Below, piece after piece: positions 53,032 through 59,999 of a stretch of DNA of 64,000 nt. Under the pieces are notes generated by a model, which saw only the letters and a list, made by a program, of their open reading frames with translations, was not told the DNA's origin and searched no databases. The stretch covers positions 38,291 through 102,290 of the IMG/VR virus record IMGVR_UViG_3300049811_000251; one strand, given 5' to 3'. Origin of the DNA: a virus. Both the position numbers and the translations under genes were made by a program. Position 1 is the first letter of the stretch, and each line of letters opens with the position of its first letter.

Positions 53032-53109
53032 GGGAGGCTTTCACGGATTACCTAGGATGCAATGCCACCACAGGTTCTGAGTTCTAGGCATCCGATTAGC
53101 GAGCCTCCC
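53032..53109. ncRNA. Possible structured RNA, closed by 8-bp stem
   Basis: GGGAGGCT (53032-53039) pairs with AGCCTCCC (53102-53109), and inside it GGATGC (53055-53060) pairs with GCATCC (53088-53093). The two stems and a 27-base apical loop give a compact fold of 78 bases. It has tRNA-like length but no T-loop. No T-tract follows, so it is not a plain terminator. Strand is uncertain. Confidence 0.4.
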
Positions 53110-53145
53110 AGGTTTACGTCTTCCGACGGCCTATGTTGTAGGTAG

Positions 53146-53664
53146 TTAGGCAACTACCGGGAACATACTCAGAACCTGAAGTGTCTTTTCAAAGATAAAT
53201 ACGTCCCTAGGAGGGTCGTATTTATCGGAGTATTTCTCAATTTCCAAGCACTTATACCCCATGTGCTTGAGAAATAACTGCATTGGAAGATTTTCTGAAT
53301 CAATGTTCAGAGTAATCTTAGAAACATTGGAAAACGTAGCTTCGTTTTCCAATGTTTGCAGTAACTCAGTTGCCAACCTCATTCTTCGATAGTTCGGATC
53401 AATACCCAAACTATCAATTGTACAAACTAAACTGTTCGTTGTTTCTAGGGAGTAGGTTAAGTAGCCTACCAACTTCGACTCGGTGTGATTTTTGTAGTCA
53501 GTGTACAACTCATCAACTACAAAACAACCATAGTCTCCGTTAAGTTGCTCGTAGAATTCTTCAGCCTTCCATTTGTTATGCTCGAAAACTGCATCATCTA
53601 ATCTACACAGTCCGAGAATATCAGACTTGGTAGGACGACGGATGATGAGTTTGTAATCCTCCAC
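53146..53664 (-). CDS. GNAT-family N-acetyltransferase
   Basis: 172 residues from a GTG at 53664, chosen because AAGGAG stands 7 bases before it. Upstream codons overlap the tRNA-like element. VCTIDSLGIDPNYRRMRLATELLQTLE is motif A for acetyl-CoA (R/Q-x-x-G/A replaced by R-R-M-R-L-A). ITLNIDSENLPMQLFLKHMGYK is motif B. Most like RimI-type protein acetyltransferases. It may acetylate a host factor or toxin. Confidence 0.78.
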   Translation of the reverse strand: MEDYKLIIRRPTKSDILGLCRLDDAVFEHNKWKAEEFYEQLNGDYGCFVVDELYTDYKNHTESKLVGYLTYSLETTNSLVCTIDSLGIDPNYRRMRLATELLQTLENEATFSNVSKITLNIDSENLPMQLFLKHMGYKCLEIEKYSDKYDPPRDVFIFEKTLQVLSMFPVVA

Positions 53665-53699
53665 ACCACAACTCCTTAGAGAGTCCAAACGATTGGAAG

Positions 53700-53768
53700 G
53701 TAGGCACTTGGGAATCGAACCCAAGCTCTATTGTGGAATTGAAAGTCAGTCCACCACCTAGAACACTC
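53700..53768 (-). tRNA. tRNA-like element with good T-arm, D-arm unclear
   Basis: The minus strand reads TTGGGTTCGATTCCCAA, a perfect T-stem with a canonical TTCGATT loop. The next seven bases pair (with two G-U) with TAGGTGG upstream, giving a possible acceptor stem. Only about 29 bases lie between, too short for both D and anticodon arms, and no anticodon is convincing. It is either a degenerate tRNA or a tRNA mimic. Confidence 0.3.
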
Positions 53769-53949
53769 ATGGGCGTTTGTAACTACACACATACTTTTCG
53801 TTTTCTTTATAAACCCAATGAGCGTCTCGGCCAGATGCTGTTACATTCAACCCTATCAATAGAGGAACCAACCGCCTACGTAACACGTAAAACGTGCTTA
53901 CCTTTTTCTTGAGTAGTTTTTCAACTACCTGGGGTTTTCCCCATGTCAA
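53767..53949 (-). CDS. Small basic protein, excisionase-like
   Basis: 60 residues from a TTG with AAAGG 6 bases before it. KPQVVEKLLKKKVSTFYVLRRRLVPLLIGLNVTASGRDAHWVYKENEKY resembles the winged-helix core of excisionase or MerR-type phage regulators. The start codon is weak, so it could be read differently. Confidence 0.45.
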   Translation of the reverse strand: MTWGKPQVVEKLLKKKVSTFYVLRRRLVPLLIGLNVTASGRDAHWVYKENEKYVCSYKRP

Positions 53950-54171
53950 GAACAGCCTTTATTTTCACCAGCTTACTGGCGAAGGAAACAAGGCGTTACC
54001 CACTTTAGTAACTAGGATGATCCCGTGATCCAGTCGGCTTACTCCGCATTTAAGGTACTCCTAGAATAGAAAGTGATTCCAGAAAGAAGATATAGAAATT
54101 GTTACTTCATTTTTCACCGCCTTTCAGAGCACCAGTTAAAATATTGAAACGCCGTGGTGGGCGAAAGCGTC
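53950..54171 (-). other. Untranslated transcribed stretch after a strong promoter
   Basis: About 220 bases between the regulator gene stop and the small protein. It holds GGATGATCCCGTGATCC and CCAGCTTACTGG hairpins and a possible 14-codon ORF (MRSKPTGSRDHPSY) with an AGGAG at about 54042-54001. Nothing else is recognised. It may be a leader RNA. Confidence 0.45.
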
Positions 54172-54200
54172 ATTTTATCAAGTTTCTTCGGCAGTGTCAA
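54172..54200 (-). promoter_or_regulatory. Promoter directed into the leader RNA
   Basis: Minus strand TTGACA (54195-54200), 17-base spacer, TAAAAT (54172-54177). It overlaps the last codons of the Cro/C1-type gene and should start transcription near 54165. Confidence 0.75.
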
Positions 54201-54444
54201 GCAGGTTAATTTCGTAAAGTAAAAATATATCACTAAGAGAAATTTTTAATACTGAGCAAGTACGCATTAGTACGTCGAGAGTAAACTTATTCTTACCATT
54301 CTCCATGTAAGACATATGAATTGCCGAAACTCCAATCAATTGGGCTAATTCTTTACTTTTGAGTTTGTTAAGTAGCCTAACTTGTTTCACAGTTTGACCT
54401 AGCACTTTGTAATTTACGAATACGTTTGCTAAAGTCTCTGGCAT
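54178..54444 (-). CDS. Cro/C1-type helix-turn-helix regulator
   Basis: 88 residues. VKQVRLLNKLKSKELAQLIGVSAIHMSYMENGKNKFTLDVLMRTCSVLKISLSDIF is the Cro/C1 XRE domain, with the recognition helix at about 42-50. No second domain. CGGAGAAG lies before the ATG. It starts inside the end of the previous gene (67-base overlap) in the tandem-paralog operon. Potential binder of the dispersed palindrome, but untested. Confidence 0.85.
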   Translation of the reverse strand: MPETLANVFVNYKVLGQTVKQVRLLNKLKSKELAQLIGVSAIHMSYMENGKNKFTLDVLMRTCSVLKISLSDIFLLYEINLLDTAEET

Positions 54445-54799
54445 TGTAAACTTCTCCGTGATACGATACCACTACGTTAATAAATTCAAATTCTTGAACA
54501 AGATAATAGCTTAAGGTATTTTCAATTTCTTCGAGGTCTTTAGAAATGTAAAAAACGTGTCCTGTGTCTTTATCAACGATTTCATATAAATCTCTACTAT
54601 TTATAATAAACTCATCAGTCCATGTTTCCAATAAATTTACAAGCTTAATATACCTATCGTCTCTATAATAGAAAGTGTAAGACTCTTTTTCACTTAAAAT
54701 ACTTTCACCTTCTGGTGAATTAAGTAAGGTATCTATAACCTCATCCCAAGAGTTAAAGTTATAAATAAGGTTTCTATTTGCTAGGGAGAACGGTTTCAT
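54377..54799 (-). CDS. Tandem-family protein, subfamily A copy 1
   Basis: 140 residues from the ATG at 54799 with AGAGGA before it. It shares with the next gene LLNSPEGESILSE ... YTFYYRDDRYIKLVNLLE ... DLYEIVDKDTGHVFYISKD and the closing VSYHGEVYNARDFSKR. No catalytic motif. This family of small paralogs fills the operon; members may be anti-host factors that diversified by duplication. Confidence 0.65.
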   Translation of the reverse strand: MKPFSLANRNLIYNFNSWDEVIDTLLNSPEGESILSEKESYTFYYRDDRYIKLVNLLETWTDEFIINSRDLYEIVDKDTGHVFYISKDLEEIENTLSYYLVQEFEFINVVVSYHGEVYNARDFSKRIRKLQSARSNCETS

Positions 54800-55184
54800 T
54801 TCTTTTTTCCTCTTGTTTCCAAAACTCATCAACGCTTATAACATCGTAAGAATGATACACTAAGTAAAACTCACTTAAATGTGGACCAAAATTTCTTTTT
54901 AGGGCATCTTTTACAGTTGCTACGTCTGTATTAGAAACGAGAGTAAATCCTCGGTGTTTTTCAGCTACTTCGTACACGTTTCTTAAATAGAAAATAGATT
55001 TATCGTCTAATTGAGACAAGAGCCAACTAAGAAACTTAGAACTACCGTCTCTATAGTAAAATCGGTATTGTGTATAATTTTGCAGAATACGCTCACCTTC
55101 TTCAGATTCGAGTAATAAATCTAATAACTCACACCAAGTTTTGAATTTAATTTCAACTTCTCCATTTGAAATACGCAAATACCT
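54774..55184 (-). CDS. Tandem-family protein, subfamily A copy 2
   Basis: 136 residues; its ATG overlaps the macro-domain stop (ATGA). Paralog of the preceding entry (LLESEEGERILQ ... YRFYYRDGSSKFLSWLLS ... NVYEVAEKHRGFTLVSN, and a VYHSYDVISVDEF end). Function unknown. Confidence 0.65.
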   Translation of the reverse strand, partial: RYLRISNGEVEIKFKTWCELLDLLLESEEGERILQNYTQYRFYYRDGSSKFLSWLLSQLDDKSIFYLRNVYEVAEKHRGFTLVSNTDVATVKDALKRNFGPHLSEFYLVYHSYDVISVDEFWKQEEKRNETVLPSK

Positions 55185-55612
55185 CATTTGTACACCTTTA
55201 CTACGTAGGCATTCCAAATTTCTTGAATTAGCTTTTCGATTATGAACCAACTTCCGCCTGCAAGTCCCGCTCCAAACTTAGGACAATGAATTGTCCAATC
55301 GAGTGGAGGAGTAACCTTTTTCATCGCCTGTTCTAAATAACCATAGTCCAGAGGTACTGGATTATACTTTGATCTTAGCCCACGCATAGCAACCATGCTA
55401 TACACTAAAAGATTTTCGTGAATATTGTATCTATGAGCATCACCTAAACTAGGTTTATCCAATCTAAGTTGTCTTAGAATGTTTGGATACAACCTATTTA
55501 GAGTGCCTGCAAAGCCTGCACCCATTACCAGTTTGTCACTAATAACGTGAACAATGCAAACCTTAGACTTACCTTGTATTCCTTGAAATAAGTCTTCTTC
55601 AAACAGGTTCAT
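55184..55612 (-). CDS. Macro-domain (ADP-ribose-binding) protein
   Basis: 142 residues. VCIVHVISDKLVMGAGFAGTLNRLYPNILRQL, then NLLVYSMVAMRGLRSKYNPVPLDYGYLEQAM, and IHCPKFGAGLAGGSWFIIEKLI follow the phage macro-domain family: Asn-x6-GxGxAxAL region, and P-x-x-G-x-G-L-A-G-G ADP-ribose loop. Phage macro domains can remove ADP-ribose or process Appr-1-p, and may counter ADP-ribosylating or NAD-based defence. Confidence 0.82.
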   Translation of the reverse strand: MNLFEEDLFQGIQGKSKVCIVHVISDKLVMGAGFAGTLNRLYPNILRQLRLDKPSLGDAHRYNIHENLLVYSMVAMRGLRSKYNPVPLDYGYLEQAMKKVTPPLDWTIHCPKFGAGLAGGSWFIIEKLIQEIWNAYVVKVYK

Positions 55613-56039
55613 TTAGAAAATCCCTTGCATAAAACACTTTACTACCAATAACGCAAACCGAATATTGCCAAGGTTTGAAGGTTTGTAGGTGCAAAGAAAA
55701 CTCATCGACACTTAAAAATATCTTATTCATGTAGAGTACATAGCCACCTATAAAAACCTCTACCGCCTTTAATATGTCTGAGTTAATTATATGATGAGCT
55801 AAGCTTCTCATATCAACAGCAACAGAGTCTTCAAAAAAAGTAAAACTAATACTAACTAGAATTTTTTCTATAATGACTTCCCTATTATCTTTTTTAAGGG
55901 TCATCTTAAGACTACTATCTCCACCCATCTCTACAAAAACACCCTTCGCAAAAGTCTTAGGATATTCAAAGTGATTATCTACTAACTTGTGACAGATACT
56001 GTCAGTATTATTGTATATGTAAATAGATTTATCATTCAC
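55599..56039 (-). CDS. Tandem-family protein, subfamily B copy 1
   Basis: 146 residues. The C-terminal MNKIFLSVDEFSLHLQ ... VCVIGSKVFYARDFLNEP matches the paralog end motif. Divergent N-terminus. Overlaps the macro-domain start by 14 bases. Unknown. Confidence 0.6.
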   Translation of the reverse strand: MNDKSIYIYNNTDSICHKLVDNHFEYPKTFAKGVFVEMGGDSSLKMTLKKDNREVIIEKILVSISFTFFEDSVAVDMRSLAHHIINSDILKAVEVFIGGYVLYMNKIFLSVDEFSLHLQTFKPWQYSVCVIGSKVFYARDFLNEPV

Positions 56040-56491
56040 AGTAAATACTCCAATTCTCTAACAGAGTACGCAGTGCCTTCGATGTAGTAGAAATCTTTAC
56101 TGTGAACAATACTCTTTTTATTGTATTGTCCAATCAAGTGGAGTGTTAGCTCGTCAATACTGTTAAACTTAGTATCGTTGTACCAGATTCCTGGAGGAAT
56201 AAGAAACTTGTTGATAGCTTCACAAATGTCATTATTTTGAATAACTTTTCTAGGATCAAGGGCTGCTAATTCATGCCTAAATATCAATCCAGCCTTTTTT
56301 CTAGTGTTACTGAAAAAAGCTATCTCTACGGTTTTCTTAGACTGATTACAACTAGTTTGATAGACTAACAATCTTTGATTCTTCCAACAATATGGATAAG
56401 GAAGAATGCTAAGATATAAGTCTTCGTCTTTAACGAAAATTACATCAGCAGCAACGCTCTCAACTTTAACAACACCTATAATGTTAAACAT
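56036..56491 (-). CDS. Tandem-family protein, subfamily B copy 2
   Basis: 151 residues. AINKFLIPPGIWYNDTKFNSIDELTLHLIG then FYYIEGTAYSVRELEYLL. The GIWY-x6-S-x-DEL block is shared with the two following genes. Overlaps neighbours by 4 and 1 bases. Confidence 0.65.
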   Translation of the reverse strand: MFNIIGVVKVESVAADVIFVKDEDLYLSILPYPYCWKNQRLLVYQTSCNQSKKTVEIAFFSNTRKKAGLIFRHELAALDPRKVIQNNDICEAINKFLIPPGIWYNDTKFNSIDELTLHLIGQYNKKSIVHSKDFYYIEGTAYSVRELEYLL

Positions 56492-56916
56492 TACTTCAAC
56501 ACCTCTTCTAAAGTATACCTTTGACGATCACAGCACCATTCGCCTCTTGCTGGATAATGTACTAATAACTTCTTATTTGATATGTCTAAAATTAACTGAT
56601 CTACACTATCATATCTATACCCACAATACCAAATACCCTCAGGAATTAAAAACTCATCAATGTACTCTCTTATAGAGCATGAGATTGGGGTCGAGAAGAG
56701 GGGCATTGAGCTACCTTCATTATAGAAAGATACGTCAAACACGTTGAAAGTTAAGTCCTTTACAATTACTCTTCTAGTGTAGTCAAAGAAAGTCTCATAG
56801 ACAATGGTACTTAATTCTCTAAACACATTAGACCTATTGTAAGGCAGTAAAACAAGAGTACGCTCAGAGTCCCGCACTCTTATACTGTAATTTCTAACTG
56901 AAATTACCTCTATCAT
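56491..56916 (-). CDS. Tandem-family protein, subfamily B copy 3
   Basis: 141 residues with YIDEFLIPEGIWYCGYRYDSVDQLILDI and a terminal CCDRQRYTLEEVLK. Same fold pattern as its neighbours. No catalytic residue is evident. Confidence 0.65.
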   Translation of the reverse strand: MIEVISVRNYSIRVRDSERTLVLLPYNRSNVFRELSTIVYETFFDYTRRVIVKDLTFNVFDVSFYNEGSSMPLFSTPISCSIREYIDEFLIPEGIWYCGYRYDSVDQLILDISNKKLLVHYPARGEWCCDRQRYTLEEVLK

Positions 56917-57335
56917 GTTTTCATAAACTCCTCTACATCGTGTGAGATTTTGTCAATGTAAACTTCTCTAGTTAATACAATAAACTCTGATTTTTGTAAG
57001 CAGATCAACAACTCATCCATACTCTCGTATTGAACACCTTCGTACCAGATACCATCTGGACGCAAAAAGTTATCTATAGCGTCGAGAATAGATGAGCTTT
57101 TGGTTAAACATTCATACGTACAAAAGTTGTTTCTACTTTCAAAGTAGACCTCAACTCGTTCAAGATTATGTTTGAACCTTTGATCGACTACAACATCACG
57201 CACTTTTATTATTGGGGATAAAAACTTAACAGTCCTACTGCTCAACCGGATTGAATGGTAAGGCAGTTTGAGTAATTCCTGGTCTCTGTCAATCACAGTT
57301 GCACACGACTTTGAAACATCCATTATTGCAATCAT
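56913..57335 (-). CDS. Tandem-family protein, subfamily B copy 4
   Basis: 140 residues with AIDNFLRPDGIWYEGVQYESMDELLICLQ. The N-terminal part (AIMDVSKSCATVIDRDQELLKLPYHS) also aligns with copy 3. Start overlaps the next gene by 4 bases. Confidence 0.65.
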   Translation of the reverse strand: MIAIMDVSKSCATVIDRDQELLKLPYHSIRLSSRTVKFLSPIIKVRDVVVDQRFKHNLERVEVYFESRNNFCTYECLTKSSSILDAIDNFLRPDGIWYEGVQYESMDELLICLQKSEFIVLTREVYIDKISHDVEEFMKT

Positions 57336-57345
57336 GTTTATCCAA

Positions 57346-57894
57346 TCAAATGGAGTGGCCTACTACAACAGTCCAGTCAAAAGAAATCTCGCCTTCGTCA
57401 TTGTAGTAAGTTAGACAATCAGGTTCTTTGATTAACACTTCATCCAAGGTATCAAAGCTGTGACACTTTGCATCAACGTAAAAGTAGTTTCTTCGGTACA
57501 AAAAGCGGTGAACTAATATAAAGTGGTTTCCAAAAAACTTAAGGTCACTAACATCAACGAGCTTGTGATCTTCTTGAAATTGAATCTTTACTCCCCCGGT
57601 GACTTCGTAGAGATAAATAAACCTGTTTCCATTGGTAATCTTGTACAATAGACGATCATCGCTAGACCAGATTTCATCGAAATTATCGGGATTCAAAGTA
57701 GAAATAAACTTTCCTAAGGAATATCCCTTGACAATTAACATACCATCTTCAGTGTAAGAACGACCGATAGACATACTAAATTCCTTTACCGACACGCCAG
57801 TTTTACCTAGAACTTTATAAAAGTCTAGCAATTGGTCAGTGGTTAAACCAATTTTGCTTATAGCACCGATAGCCTTGCTTATATCACCAGCCAT
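57346..57894 (-). CDS. Tandem-family protein, subfamily C copy 1
   Basis: 182 residues from the ATG at 57894 (a GTG at 57903 is an alternative). It ends with LVHRFLYRRNYFYVDAKCHSFDTLDEVLIKEPDCLTYYNDEGEISFDWTVVVG, nearly copied by the next gene. The N-terminal 60 residues are unique. Confidence 0.65.
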   Translation of the reverse strand: MAGDISKAIGAISKIGLTTDQLLDFYKVLGKTGVSVKEFSMSIGRSYTEDGMLIVKGYSLGKFISTLNPDNFDEIWSSDDRLLYKITNGNRFIYLYEVTGGVKIQFQEDHKLVDVSDLKFFGNHFILVHRFLYRRNYFYVDAKCHSFDTLDEVLIKEPDCLTYYNDEGEISFDWTVVVGHSI

Positions 57895-58312
57895 GTCGCT
57901 CACCTACAACGATAGTCCAGTTGTCGCTTTTAACACCGGCATCATTGTAATACGTGAGATTAGCTGGTTCCCTAATAAGTAACTCATCTAGACTGTCAAA
58001 ACTATCGCATATTCCTCCGCGATGAATTAGGAAGTAGTTTCTTTTGTACAAAAATCTGTGTGCCATAACTCCATAATTATTCTCAAACTTAGGCACTTTC
58101 GAGGAAGGAAAATGCTTACTATTGATAAAGAATGTAATAATTAGGTCAACCTCAGAACGATTGACGATTATTGTTCTATCTTCATACTTAAACTTGTAAA
58201 ATACATCATCTTCGGAGTGTGCAGTAAGATGAGTGTGCTTAGATTGAATGTTTAACCTATGTATAAGTGAAGTTTCATCTACACAGTTGTAAATAACTAG
58301 ATGTTGGGGCAC
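57884..58312 (-). CDS. Tandem-family protein, subfamily C copy 2, operon first gene
   Basis: 142 residues from a GTG with AAGGA in front. NYFLIHRGGICDSFDSLDELLIREPANLTYYNDAGVKSDNWTIVVGE gives the subfamily C end. It is 27 bases downstream of a near-consensus start site and is the first gene of the tandem operon. Confidence 0.65.
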   Translation of the reverse strand: MPQHLVIYNCVDETSLIHRLNIQSKHTHLTAHSEDDVFYKFKYEDRTIIVNRSEVDLIITFFINSKHFPSSKVPKFENNYGVMAHRFLYKRNYFLIHRGGICDSFDSLDELLIREPANLTYYNDAGVKSDNWTIVVGERHGW

Positions 58313-58345
58313 GAGAATAATCCTTAATATGGCGGTTTAAGATGT

Positions 58346-58374
58346 ATTGTATCAAGTGTCTTAAGGGTTGTCCA
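58346..58374 (-). promoter_or_regulatory. Promoter of the tandem-paralog operon
   Basis: Minus strand TGGACA (58369-58374), 17-base spacer, TACAAT (58346-58351). A perfect palindrome copy, TCCAATCAATTGGA at about 58385-58398, ends about 10 bases before the -35. It is placed where an activator or repressor would bind. Confidence 0.75.
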
Positions 58375-58440
58375 GGGGGGGGAGTCCAATCAATTGGACG
58401 CATGGCGGTAGCTATGGGGGATTGGGGTGGGGGTACTATT

Positions 58441-58530
58441 TACATTGCATTACATTGCATTACGTGGCATTACGTGGCATTACGTGGCATTACGTGGCAT
58501 TACGTGGCATTACGTGGCATTACGTGGCAT
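58441..58530. repeat. Tandem 10-bp repeats
   Basis: Two TACATTGCAT units (58441-58460) are followed by seven TACGTGGCAT units (58461-58530). The run lies in a G-rich then A-rich non-coding stretch. No gene is seen between 58375 and 58750. Confidence 0.9.
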
Positions 58531-58694
58531 TACTATTTTTCCAGAAAAAATAAAAAACACAGCTAAAAATAAAAATAAAAACACATAGCTTGACAGTTGG
58601 TGGCAACCCCCCCTAACGGGTGGTCATACCCCCCCACCCCACCGGGGGGATCGTCCCCCGCCAGAGTGGATGATACGTGTACGTACAATAGTTG

Positions 58695-58741
58695 CAAAAT
58701 AAAACAAACCCCCCGCATAGGTTATTCACCCATGCGGGGGG
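58695..58741 (-). terminator. Terminator after the Pro-Thr-Ala repeat gene
   Basis: CCCCCCGCAT (58709-58718) pairs with ATGCGGGGGG (58732-58741). On the minus strand it is followed by TTTGTTTTATTTT. Strong GC stem with a T-rich tail. Confidence 0.8.
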
Positions 58742-58757
58742 CCGCCCGATTAGGGGG

Positions 58758-59495
58758 TTAAACCGTCGGGGCCGCGTCCGTCGGGGCCGCGTCCGTCGGG
58801 GCCGCGTCCGTCGGGGCCGCGTCCGTCGGGGCCGCGTCCGTCGGGGCCGCGTCCGTCGGGGCCGCGTCCGTCGGGGCCGCGTCCGTCGGGGCCGAGTTTT
58901 TCCGGTTGCCGCGTCCCCGTTTCCGGGTGGGTTTCGTCGGGGCCGCGTCCGTCGGGGCCGCGTCCGTCGGGGCCGCGTCCATCGGGGCCGTCGGGGCCGT
59001 CGGGGCCGCGTCCGTCGGGGCCGTCGGGGCCGTCGGGGCCGTCGGTTTCGTCAGAGCCGTCGTCAAGAGTTTTTTGACGAATTTCGTGGGCAGGGTCGGG
59101 GCATATCCCGCGTAGAGAACCGCCCCAGTCGGATCGACGACGGCAAAGAAAATCGCGTCGTACGCGATGTCCACGCCCGCGAGCAGGTTAGCGAAGCCCC
59201 CGATTCCCGGACGCAACCGGGGAAGGATAGCCGTTGCCGCGTCCGGGGAGAGACGCACGATCCGACCCCGACGGTATTCCGTGCGTTGCAGGCCCACGCC
59301 GTGCCGATTGTCCAACCACACGGCCAGCGGCCCCGACGTACCCCCGGACGCCGGGACGATGTTTTCGGGGGTAGGGACGTAGTGGACGACGTTGTCGTCC
59401 ATCAAGTCGAGAATCCGGGTCGGAGTGGCATACATGCCAACCGAGGATTCGTTGAGACCCGAAAGGTAAGCGAAATCATGCGGAAAGGTAGCCAT
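58758..59495 (-). CDS. Pro-Thr-Asp-Ala repeat protein
   Basis: 245 residues from the ATG at 59495 after a GGGAA site. The first 140 residues form an alpha/beta domain (MATFPHDFAYLSGLNESSV ... LAGVDIAYDAIFFAVVDPTGAVLYAGY). From about 160 on, a tail of PTAPTAPTDAAPTDA repeats is interrupted by a basic KPTRKRGRGNRKNS patch. The coding DNA is 15-bp repeats of GCCGCGTCCGTCGGG. G+C is far above that of other genes, suggesting separate origin. The long disordered tail may be a linker or display part. Confidence 0.65.
   Translation of the reverse strand: MATFPHDFAYLSGLNESSVGMYATPTRILDLMDDNVVHYVPTPENIVPASGGTSGPLAVWLDNRHGVGLQRTEYRRGRIVRLSPDAATAILPRLRPGIGGFANLLAGVDIAYDAIFFAVVDPTGAVLYAGYAPTLPTKFVKKLLTTALTKPTAPTAPTAPTDAAPTAPTAPMDAAPTDAAPTDAAPTKPTRKRGRGNRKNSAPTDAAPTDAAPTDAAPTDAAPTDAAPTDAAPTDAAPTDAAPTV
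58765..59050. repeat. 15-bp coding repeats of the PTDAA tail
   Basis: Consecutive GCCGCGTCCGTCGGG units occupy 58770-58893 and, after an interrupting basic patch, about 58937-59046 with some 9-bp units GCCGTCGGG. Expansion and contraction by slippage is expected. Confidence 0.85.
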
Positions 59496-59589
59496 TTGCA
59501 GAATTCCCGTTCCAGAGTCCAATCGGTTGGAGTTTTGCCGTATGCGGGAGAACCGATCAAACCCCCCGCATATGGTTTCGCGTCAAGAG

Positions 59590-59616
59590 GGGGGACAGGA
59601 ACGGTTTCCGTCCCCC
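59590..59616. other. GC hairpin upstream of the repeat-protein gene
   Basis: GGGGGAC (59590-59596) pairs with GTCCCCC (59610-59616), with a further GGAA/TTCC stem inside one bulge. A second run CCCCCCGCAT stands 25 bases away, similar to the terminator at 58695. It may end transcription coming from the right or shape the leader. Confidence 0.5.
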
Positions 59617-59698
59617 GCGTCGTTTCGCCCGAGTTGTCAAAGATCACAATCGAAGTATAAAGCCGAATTCGGCCAAGTCAACCGCCCCGCAAAAGTCG

Positions 59699-59880
59699 CG
59701 ACGCAAGTCGTTGCAACATAAGGGTTTGCGTCGATTTTATTTTTTTTCGTGCCGCCCGATAGACAGTTAGTAAATGGGAAAATCCCCCCGGAAGTAGGGC
59801 AGTTTTCCGGGCGAGAAGTTGACGCAAACCGTTGCGACATAAGGGATTGCGTCGATCAGGCGTCGATCAGGCGTCGATCC
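59699..59880. repeat. Pair of ACGCAA inverted-repeat elements plus tandem GCGTCGATCAG: candidate origin
   Basis: Element A (59699-59733) and element B (59820-59855) share ACGCAA-N2-CGTTGC-N-ACATAAGGG-N-TTGCGTCGA. Each has GACGCAA at one end and TTGCGTC inverted at the other, with an inner GTTGC. Immediately after B come three tandem GCGTCGATCAG/C units to 59880. Iteron-like arrangement in a non-coding region of about 560 bases (59500-60077) with no gene. Likely protein-binding; an origin is inferred. Confidence 0.55.
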
Positions 59881-59999
59881 ACCCCGCAAATTCCATACCA
59901 ACGGGGGGTATCCCGATGGGCTTCTCACGCTGCTCACGCTGCTCACACTGCTTTTACTAAATAATTCGCGAGAAATAATCCAGAAATAATTTATTCGTT

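Noticed and set aside
54001-54042. 14-codon ORF with AGGAG
   Set aside because: Too short to claim as a gene; recorded only as part of the leader region.
58692-59660. Plus-strand frame of 322 residues of Gly-Arg-Val repeats
   Set aside because: Opposite-strand reading of the 15-bp repeats of the PTDAA gene, which has a start site and a real N-terminal domain.
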